In this document: in pieces, positions 55,012 through 60,653 of the stretch
Position numbering within the stretch: the first letter of the stretch is position 1
How the letters are laid out: each line of letters begins with the position of its first letter
Assembly: GCF_023074175.1 (NCBI RefSeq)
Contig: NZ_JADPKS010000130.1
Location: 1 to 60,653, forward strand
Length of the DNA stretch: 60,653 bases
Direction: 5' to 3'
From: Bradyrhizobium sp. 139
Lineage (GTDB): Bacteria; Pseudomonadota; Alphaproteobacteria; Rhizobiales; Xanthobacteraceae
Position numbers and translations under genes: made by a program
Notes under the pieces: generated by a model
The model's input: the letters and a program-made list of their open reading frames with translations, nothing else
Told to the model about the DNA's origin: nothing
Database searches by the model: none

Positions 55012-55464
55012 ATGAAAGCAACCGGCACAGCAATCAATTTCTCGGTCGAGGTAGTCGTCCTGCCGGTGAGCGATGTTGATCGCGCGCTTCGGTTCTATGT
55101 CGATCAAGTCGGCTTCGCCCTTGACATCGACTATGCACCGCACGAGGCGTTTCGCGTGGTGCAGCTCACGCCGCCGGGCTCCGGCTGTTCGATCCAGATC
55201 GGCAAGGCAATCAGCTCCGCCCCCGCCGGATCAGTGCAAAACATCCATCTCGTCGTGAACGATATCGAGGTCGCACGCAGCCGACTGAGCAAACGCGGCG
55301 TCGCCGTCGGCCACATCAGGCACAAGACTCCAATTGATGCATGGGACGGCAGTTTCTCGCCCGGCCTCGATCCCGCACGCAAGGATTACGCCAGCTTCTG
55401 CGAGTTCTCCGACCCGGACGGCAATCGTTGGCTGCTGCAAGAACGGGGTTACCGCAATTCATAA
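55012..55464 (+). CDS. VOC family (glyoxalase-like) protein
   Basis: 150 residues. VLPVSDVDRALRFYVDQVGF is the first vicinal-oxygen-chelate module, VQLTPPGSGCSIQIG carries a metal-site region, and FCEFSDPDGNRWLLQERG is the C-terminal metal-binding strand with Glu. Members include glyoxalases, dioxygenases and resistance proteins. It lies 21 bases after the ferredoxin fusion and ends the cargo operon. Confidence 0.87.
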   Translation: MKATGTAINFSVEVVVLPVSDVDRALRFYVDQVGFALDIDYAPHEAFRVVQLTPPGSGCSIQIGKAISSAPAGSVQNIHLVVNDIEVARSRLSKRGVAVGHIRHKTPIDAWDGSFSPGLDPARKDYASFCEFSDPDGNRWLLQERGYRNS

Positions 55465-55893
55465 GGGATCCTTGACTTACAGCCAGTCGCCTGTGGCCCG
55501 TCGCTGACGCCGAGATGTCCGGTTGTGGCCCCATGGCTGACCTCCCCTCTGGGCGGCGTAAGGAGAGGTGAGCAGAAGGCCCTCGTGCAGGCGGCCGAGG
55601 GCAGGCTTTGACGCCCAGTGATCACGTCGGCGGCCTCGAGCAAGGCACTCACTGTGGCTTGCGCGAAGCCGAGAAGCGGACGTTCGAGGGCCAGTTTGTC
55701 AGACGGATTCCCTTCTCGCCACGGCAGGGAAGCCGTGGCCCGCTGGATTAAGCCTGGCTCGAGATCATTGATCCCGCCGACCGGATGTGGTCCGGGCGTA
55801 CGCTTGCGGGATGACCGCTGTGAGGGGGCTAGATGTCCAGATTGCCGAGCCACAAGGAGCACGGGTCATGCGCCGGAGCTAAGGCCGGTTAGA
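55465..55893. other. Intergenic region without a supported gene
   Basis: 429 bases. A minus-strand frame of 137 codons exists but shows no family features and lacks a ribosome site, and the composition looks like a decayed repeat. Nothing further can be supported. Confidence 0.4.
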
Positions 55894-56262
55894 TCACAAG
55901 TTGCTCATTCGATTGCGCCACCAAGTCAGCCCGCAAGCGAATATCCAATTGAAGTAAAGAAGAGCAATGATCGCTTCCGCTAAAGTACCTTGCACCCGCC
56001 AGTAGGCAAAGAAATGGCTCGTGCCTTCCAGGCGCGTTGCAAAGGCAGCAACCGCGAGCACCAGGCCAGCGGCGATGAGCAGGTAATTGGAGATAGAAAG
56101 CGATGGGTCGGCGCGGAGCGCGTTGAACCAAGCAGCGAATGAGATAGGGGCCAACGGTAGACAACTAAACGCGCCCGCGAGCCAGCCGTGGCCGGCACCA
56201 GCGAGAAAGATGAAGCCGAGGAGCTGTAAAGCAGCAAATAACAAGGCCGCGAGATATCTCAT
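55894..56262 (-). CDS. Hypothetical four-helix membrane protein
   Basis: 122 residues, mostly hydrophobic: LAALLFAALQLLGFIFLAGA, then LPLAPISFAAWFNALRADPS, LLIAAGLVLAVAAFATRLEG and AEAIIALLYFNWIFACGLTW. A Trp-Arg-Asn tail ends it. No family recognised. It is convergent with the VOC cluster and divergent from the ArsR gene. Confidence 0.65.
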   Translation of the reverse strand: MRYLAALLFAALQLLGFIFLAGAGHGWLAGAFSCLPLAPISFAAWFNALRADPSLSISNYLLIAAGLVLAVAAFATRLEGTSHFFAYWRVQGTLAEAIIALLYFNWIFACGLTWWRNRMSNL

Positions 56263-56558
56263 GTCGCCGCAAGGTTTGATTCAGGTGAAATCTCGGCGAC
56301 CCGAGGCGTTGGGGCGGGCCGTACCGCGTCAGCATCGGCCTTCCGGCGGACTACTGCCTCGCCGAGAGCGTGTTGTCCACGAAATTGCGCGACGGCAGAC
56401 CCGCAGCTGAAGTTCGCCTGTGTCAGAAGCCTCGCTCAGCACATTGACGCGATCATAAGTTCATGCTAATCATTAGCTATGGCTTATTCTCTCGCGAGAT
56501 ACTGCTGTCGCAGTTTCGGCAAGGTCCCGTAACGGTGGCGGGCGGAGGCCGGCCGGCC

Positions 56559-56870
56559 ATGGCGAAAGATAGCGTGCAGTTGGCTGCTCTAGGGGATCCG
56601 ACCCGGAGACGAATATTTGAACTGGTGGGGGCGCGGCCTCGCACTGTCGCTGAAATCACTAGGGAGCTAACCGTCTCCCAGTCAGCCGTCTCCCAGCATC
56701 TCAAGGTATTGCGCGAATCTCGCTTGGTTCGCGCCGAGCCGAAGGGAGCCAGCAATGTTTATCATATCGATCCGGCAGGGCTCGGCCAAATGCGCGCTTG
56801 GCTCGACCGGTTCTGGAGCAACACACTGGCGGCGTACAAAATGGCCGTCGAAAAATCACGGGAGGACTAG
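56559..56870 (+). CDS. ArsR-family transcriptional regulator
   Basis: 103 residues from ATG 56559 (the frame is open from 56463). LAALGDPTRRRIFELVGARP and AEITRELTVSQSAVSQHLKV form the ArsR winged helix. No metal-binding Cys motif is present, so it belongs to the non-metal branch usually paired with SRPBCC/AHSA1 proteins. The next gene, two bases on, is exactly such a protein. Confidence 0.9.
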   Translation: MAKDSVQLAALGDPTRRRIFELVGARPRTVAEITRELTVSQSAVSQHLKVLRESRLVRAEPKGASNVYHIDPAGLGQMRAWLDRFWSNTLAAYKMAVEKSRED

Positions 56871-56872
56871 CA

Positions 56873-57358
56873 GTGAGCAGACGTGTATCGCCCGCGTCCA
56901 TCAAACAATCGATCGTGGTCGAGGCGCCGATCGAGCGCGCCTTCAAGGTCTTCACGGAAGACTTCGGCAGCTTCAAGCCACGTGAACACAATCTGCTCTC
57001 CGTTCCCATCGTAGAGACGGTGTTTGAGCCTCGGGTGGGCGGTCACGTATATGATCGTGGCGCCGACGGCAGCGAATGCCGCTGGGCGCGTGTGTTGGCT
57101 TTTGAACCGCCTGATCGCGTGCTCCTAAGCTGGGACATCAGCCCACGATGGCAAATCGAGACCGATCCCGACAAGACAAGTGAATGGGAGGTACGGTTCA
57201 TCGCCGAAACGCCAAGCCGGACGAGGTTAGAGCTTGAGCACCGTCACCTCGAACGACATGGGCAGGGTTGGGAGGGCGTGCGCGACGGCGTCGAGGGCGA
57301 TCAGGGTTGGCCGCTCTATCTGAAACGCTTCGCCGAGCGGATTACCCGTGAGGCTTGA
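56873..57358 (+). CDS. SRPBCC (AHSA1-like) domain protein
   Basis: 161 residues from GTG 56873 with GGAGG seven bases upstream. KQSIVVEAPIERAFKVFTED opens the Bet v1-like fold. GHVYDRGADGSECRWARVLA and RVLLSWDISPRWQIETDPDK follow, and TRLELEHRHLERHGQGWEGV closes it. Such proteins bind hydrophobic ligands. ArsR-SRPBCC pairs are common small regulatory units. Confidence 0.88.
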   Translation: MSRRVSPASIKQSIVVEAPIERAFKVFTEDFGSFKPREHNLLSVPIVETVFEPRVGGHVYDRGADGSECRWARVLAFEPPDRVLLSWDISPRWQIETDPDKTSEWEVRFIAETPSRTRLELEHRHLERHGQGWEGVRDGVEGDQGWPLYLKRFAERITREA

Positions 57359-57402
57359 CGTTCGCGTATTCAATCCGCCGATTCGCAATTGCGGAGGGCC
57401 GT

Positions 57403-57825
57403 ATGGCAGCTTACTCACCTAGTGTTGTCGGGGTACTTGTCCTGTGCCTCCTGTCCATTTTTCTGGCGATTCATTCAGGATCGTCCAAAGGCAGGGCCGG
57501 CGCACTCTCCGGACCTGTCCTGCCGGCGGACGACGACAACTTGCTGTACCGAATTGACCGCGTCCATATGAACACGGTGGAGGCACTGCCGCCTTTTAGT
57601 GTCCCAGCAATCCTGGGCATGATGGTAGGGGTCAGTGCCTTTACGCTCGCCACGCTCGTCTGGGTCTATGTCGCAATTCGTCTCCTCCACGTTGCGGTCT
57701 ATCTGCGCGGCGGCAAAGCGGCCAAAGGCGGCAGCGTCAGAACCATTCTCTATGTGTCAGGGGCCCTCGTGACAATCATTCTCATTGCGACGACCGCCGT
57801 CGCCGCTATTCACCTACCTACCTAG
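57403..57825 (+). CDS. MAPEG family membrane protein
   Basis: 140 residues with four helices. After the first helix, YRIDRVHMNTVEALPPFSVP carries the Arg, Asn and Glu pattern of MAPEG glutathione-dependent membrane enzymes; TLVWVYVAIRLLHVAVYLRG is the later helix-loop motif. GGAGGG precedes ATG 57403. A role in membrane detoxification fits the GST-rich window, but activity is unproven. Confidence 0.8.
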   Translation: MAAYSPSVVGVLVLCLLSIFLAIHSGSSKGRAGALSGPVLPADDDNLLYRIDRVHMNTVEALPPFSVPAILGMMVGVSAFTLATLVWVYVAIRLLHVAVYLRGGKAAKGGSVRTILYVSGALVTIILIATTAVAAIHLPT

Positions 57826-58491
57826 CTGGGCATCTGGCCGCAGCGGCAATGTGCCCTCCTGGCCCGCAGCTGACCTGACCGTACCTGAGCGCGCCGCGAG
57901 GTCTGCTTCCAAAGGTGACCCCAACAGGACCCGACGAGCTGCTGAGGGCCCGCCTTTGACCCTAAGCTGATTATATCTTCGGTGAATGATGCGCAGGCGG
58001 CACCGGATCGACAAGACCCGCAAGCCGAATCTTCGGGAACGCTTTGTCCAAAGACAAGCACATCATCAGTGTTAATGGTGACGCCGACCCCCTTCTCCAG
58101 GCTAGCAATCCTCCCCATCACAGAAGCTGGCGCGTATGCAAGCGCGCGCGGCTGACTTCGAGTTGTTGACGCAGTCCGGCGCGGCGCCGTTGTGTTTGTT
58201 CCCCGCTCCAAGCCGTGCGGCTTTGCCAGCTGTTTCGGCGCATCGGGCAGGAAGCGTGGCGGAGGAGCCGATTGGGATTTGCGATGCTGCCGGGGCGCAC
58301 AGCAAGACAATCGACAAGGCAGCGACGGCTGAAGGCACGACAAGGCTTGATCACAATCATGACCATGTCCTTCCGAAGTGACGGCTTGGCCGCCAAAACG
58401 GCGTTCATGCCCCCAAGCGGACTTTGACGCCTCTTTGCGCTGCCTTGAAGGGAGTGGACGGCTCACCGGCTGCTCGCTCAATTTTGGCGTC
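57826..58491. other. Intergenic region without a supported gene
   Basis: 666 bases. The only long frame is a minus-strand one of about 250 codons that is Ser/Arg-rich, lacks family motifs and has the composition of non-coding DNA. It may contain remains of old genes, but none is identifiable. Confidence 0.45.
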
Positions 58492-58656
58492 ATGAGCCGC
58501 GAAGACGCCGAACGATTCCGGGCCGAAGCCGAGGAATGCCGCCTACAAGCAGCAGAAGCTCTGAAGCCGGAGGACAAGGAAGCTTGGCTGCGGCTCGCTG
58601 CCGATTGGATTAAACTTGCGGAAGAGGCGTATCTTCGTCGAGGTCGATTCGATTGA
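58492..58656 (+). CDS. Small helical hypothetical protein (54 residues)
   Basis: MSREDAERFRAEAEECRLQA continues into KPEDKEAWLRLAADWIKLAE, a short charged, largely helical protein. Very similar small proteins are frequent in Bradyrhizobium-type genomes, so this is likely a real gene of unknown function. It stands alone on the plus strand. Confidence 0.65.
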   Translation: MSREDAERFRAEAEECRLQAAEALKPEDKEAWLRLAADWIKLAEEAYLRRGRFD

Positions 58657-58721
58657 ACGTTTTTTCGATTAGTTTCTGAACTGCGTGCGCGCCTTTTTCG
58701 ATGTTGCGAAAGGACGCTCCA

Positions 58722-58820
58722 ATGAACAACAAGCGCGACTGGCTACTCGCCGGGGTTTATCTTTGGATTGCCTGCGCAGCTGGGTACATCCTGTATCTGG
58801 CAGCGGGGCCAATTCCCTGA
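58722..58820 (+). CDS. Candidate 32-residue single-helix membrane peptide
   Basis: ATG 58722 encodes MNNKRDWLLAGVYLWIACAA followed by a continuation of the helix and the tail GPIP. A basic N-terminus and one uninterrupted hydrophobic helix are typical of small membrane proteins. AAAGGA lies 8-13 bases upstream. No homology evidence. Confidence 0.4.
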   Translation: MNNKRDWLLAGVYLWIACAAGYILYLAAGPIP

Positions 58821-58927
58821 AATGAATGAACTAGCAGGTCTACTCTTGGCCCATGACTGGCGTCCTCGGGCCGAAGTCCGCAAGTGACTTGTTGAGCCTA
58901 AGACCAAGCGCGTAGACTGATCCCACC

Positions 58928-59298
58928 ATGCAACGGTACATCGGATATGTTTCCCTTTGTTGTTTGCGACTACGATGAAGCCATCTCCTACTTCACCGGA
59001 GGTCGAGAACACCAACCTCGGCAGCGGCAAGGTGGGTCCGTCCTGATTGCTCCATCAGGCTCACCAGAGACCCGTACTCTACTGGCGAAAGCGGTTACCG
59101 TGGATCAAAGCGAAACAGGTTGGTGATCAAACTGGCAGGCGCGTGTTCCTCTTCCTGCACACTGACGACTTCTGGCGCGACTATGAGGCCTACCGCTCAA
59201 AGGCGTCACGTTTCGGGAGGAGCCGCGCGTCGAGCCCTACGGAATGGTTGCAGTCTTTGATGATCTATATGGAAGTCGCTGGGATGTCTTGCAGCTGA
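58928..59298 (+). pseudogene. VOC family protein with multiple frameshifts
   Basis: ATG 58928 reads MQRYIGYVSL and then shifts to VVCDYDEAISYFTGG, later VLIAPSGSPETRTLLAKAV in another frame, then RVFLFLHTDDFWRDYEAYRS. The remainder (VEPYGMVAVFDDLYG, WDVLQLTR) is again displaced. These fragments in order reconstruct a glyoxalase-fold protein of about 125 residues. At least three shifts make it a genuine pseudogene rather than a read error. Confidence 0.8.
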
Positions 59299-59482
59299 CG
59301 CGATAGCTCTAACTGAGACGATTGCTCTTACGTATCGCTAGTAGCGGCAGCTCATGGCCCATGGCGACCTCGGAGAATGTTCCGTTCTTGAGCCGCTGCT
59401 GAGAGTTAACCGACACCAGTCGGCCAGCCACTTAATGGGTACGTGCCATACATGACGAGCTTGCGCAGGCTGATGCGCACTA

Positions 59483-60303
59483 GGGTCTGTTGGGATTCAG
59501 GATTCTCATCCGGGCCTGATTGTGATTCAAGCTTGGGATGGACCGATTCGTTTTGACTGACGCCCAATGGGCGAAGATAGAGCCGCATTGTCTTGGCAAA
59601 CCGGGAGTTCCGGGTCGCAGCGGCAAGGACAACCGACTGTTTGTCGAGGCCGTGCTGTGGATCGCCCGAACCGGCAGTCCCTGGCGTGATCTGCCGGCGA
59701 TGTTCGGCCACTGGAACAGCACATTCACGCGCTTTCGCGACTGGGTGAAGGCGGATGTCTGGCAGCGGCTGTTCGAGGCCGTCTCCGACGATCCCAACAT
59801 GGAATATGCCATGGTCGACGCCACCATCGTCAAAGTCCACCGCCACGGTCAGGGCGCAAAAGGGGGACTCAAGGCCAAGCGATCGGCCGCTCGAAAGGCG
59901 GCATGACCACTAAAATTCTGGCGCTCACGGATGCGCTCGGCAATCTCGTGCGCTTCGTGCTCCTGCCGGGACAGCGTTTCGATACGGTGGGCGTGCCGCC
60001 GCTCATCGAGGGATTGGCCTTCGACGCGCTGATCGCCGATAAGGCCTTCGATAGCAACGCCATCATCGCCGAACTCGACGCGCGTGGCGCCAAAGTCGTC
60101 ATCTCCCAGCATCCGCGCCGCGCACAGCCTCTCGCCATCGACAAGGAGATGTACAAATGGCGGCATCTCATCGAAAACTTCTTCGGCAAGCTCAAGGAAT
60201 TCAAGCGCATCGCAATGCGCGCCGACAAGACCGATCAGAGCTTCGCCTCAATGATCCATCTGGCCGCAGCCGTGATAAATTCCCGATGAATCCCAACAGA
60301 CCC
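59483..60303 (+). mobile_element. IS5-family (IS427-group-like) insertion sequence
   Basis: The inverted repeat GGGTCTGTTGGGATTCA at 59483 matches its complement at 60287-60303 over 17 bases. CTA precedes and TAG follows, consistent with a TA target duplication. The 821-base length and two overlapping transposase frames fit the IS427 group. It sits 52 bases beyond the stop of the second DUF736 gene. Confidence 0.92.
59538..60289 (+). CDS. IS5-family transposase made by -1 frameshifting
   Basis: Frame A (59538-59906) covers RFVLTDAQWAKIEPHCLGKP to MVDATIVKVHRHGQGAKGG, including the first catalytic Asp. Frame B (to 60289) continues TQGQAIGRSKGGMTTKILAL, with IADKAFDSN for the second Asp and HLIENFFGKLKEFKRIAMRA for the Glu. 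The switch is a -1 slip on AAAAGGGGG at 59858-59866, as expected for this group. The combined product is about 250 residues and appears intact. Confidence 0.88.
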
Positions 60304-60317
60304 TAGAATGGGAAGCT

Positions 60318-60339
60318 CCCGCCCGGCGGACCGGGCGGG
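60318..60339 (-). terminator. GC-rich hairpin downstream of the second DUF736 gene
   Basis: CCCGCCCGG and CCGGGCGGG form a perfect 9-base stem around CGGA. It corresponds to the structure at 46136 after the first DUF736 copy. Confidence 0.5.
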
Positions 60340-60355
60340 GTTTGATGGAGCGATC

Positions 60356-60653
60356 TTACTCGCCGCTCTTGCGCGGCCGCGACCAGAGCAGGGTGTAGCC
60401 CTCGCTGCCTTCGTCGTCGAACAGGTTCGCATAGATCGGCGCGTTGAAGGAGGGGTCGTCGAGCTTGAGCGAGAGGTAGTCGCGCTTCTCCTCGGAGCGC
60501 TTCGACCAGGCTGCCCCGATCTCCGCCCGGCCCACGTAGATGCGGTGGCTGGGCGCGTTGTCGTTGGATCGGTTGGTCTCGGCGACGATACGGACGCCCT
60601 TGGCTTGCAGGCTCAGGGTGACGATCTCGCCCTGGAAATCGTTGCCGACCTTC
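60356..60653 (-). CDS. DUF736 domain-containing protein, copy 2 (cut by the window edge)
   Basis: The C-terminal 98 residues are in the window; the start lies beyond the right edge by only a few codons. It is almost identical to copy 1, with a few changes (for example TAA instead of TAG as stop, KSGE for KNGE). The direct repeat of this gene with its downstream hairpin brackets the cargo from about 46.5 to 60.3 kb. Confidence 0.9.
   Translation of the reverse strand, partial: KVGNDFQGEIVTLSLQAKGVRIVAETNRSNDNAPSHRIYVGRAEIGAAWSKRSEEKRDYLSLKLDDPSFNAPIYANLFDDEGSEGYTLLWSRPRKSGE

Noticed and set aside
57822..58577. A 251-codon minus-strand frame
   Set aside because: Low-complexity Ser/Arg-rich composition without motifs or a ribosome site; overlaps a better small gene at 58492.
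59858..59866. Frameshift in the IS5 transposase as damage
   Set aside because: An A4G5 run with overlapping frames is the normal -1 recoding arrangement of IS427-group elements.

Overview
The window looks like chromosomal accessory DNA of a high-G+C alphaproteobacterium, most likely a Rhizobiales/Nitrobacteraceae relative (Bradyrhizobium-like). The basis is the style of its LysR, GST, DUF1223 and MXKDX-repeat genes, and a conjugative backbone typical of rhizobial integrative elements. No tRNA, rRNA, CRISPR array or integrase was seen.

Layout. 0-18.8 kb: a catabolic patchwork of three glutathione S-transferases, an SDR, a hydratase, an enolase-superfamily enzyme, three LysR regulators, a broken enoyl-CoA hydratase and a frameshifted acyl-CoA dehydrogenase. 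It also holds a DUF485/SSS-permease/L-2-haloacid-dehalogenase operon and a PLP aminotransferase/MFS/ketopantoate-reductase-like cluster. 18.9-28.8 kb: an envelope and periplasmic redox block with a small membrane protein, an acyltransferase, an L,D-transpeptidase, a thioredoxin, DsbD, a membrane-anchored TlpA-like protein and MsrP/MsrQ. Four CTTAAG-N5-CTTAAG direct repeats resembling PmrA/QseB boxes punctuate this block. 28.8-46.5 kb: a decayed conjugative element whose gene order resembles the ICEMlSym family. On the minus strand it runs QseM-like DUF2285 protein, split FseA-like DUF6499/DUF2285 pair, RdfS-like HTH, RepA, DUF2840, TraF, lytic transglycosylase, relaxase, TraG, CopG-type protein, TrbB, TrbC, TrbD and truncated TrbE. 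A QseC-like repressor diverges from qseM. An IS66 element with an 8-bp target duplication has split the relaxase upstream region, and TrbE ends at a junction with a truncated LuxR-type autoinducer-binding protein. 46.2-60.6 kb: cargo between two near-identical DUF736 genes, comprising a broken DUF417 gene, a BTAD/TPR regulator, a LinB-like haloalkane dehalogenase, a TMEM175-like channel, an alpha/beta hydrolase, DUF427, a MOSC-flavin-ferredoxin fusion, two VOC genes (one broken), an ArsR/SRPBCC pair, a MAPEG protein and an IS5-family element.

How the parts may fit. A haloalkane dehalogenase, an L-2-haloacid dehalogenase with its own permease, several GSTs and a glyoxylate-type aminotransferase suggest acquired capacity for halogenated organics. 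The redox block would maintain and repair periplasmic proteins. The conjugative element keeps its quorum-sensing switch genes but lacks most mating-pore genes, and its relaxase and coupling-protein genes are disrupted, so it is probably immobile by itself.

Caveat. About ten genes carry a single-base lesion, three of them TAG codons at conserved positions and several of them one-base indels. This is either real decay or residual sequencing error; reads would decide.
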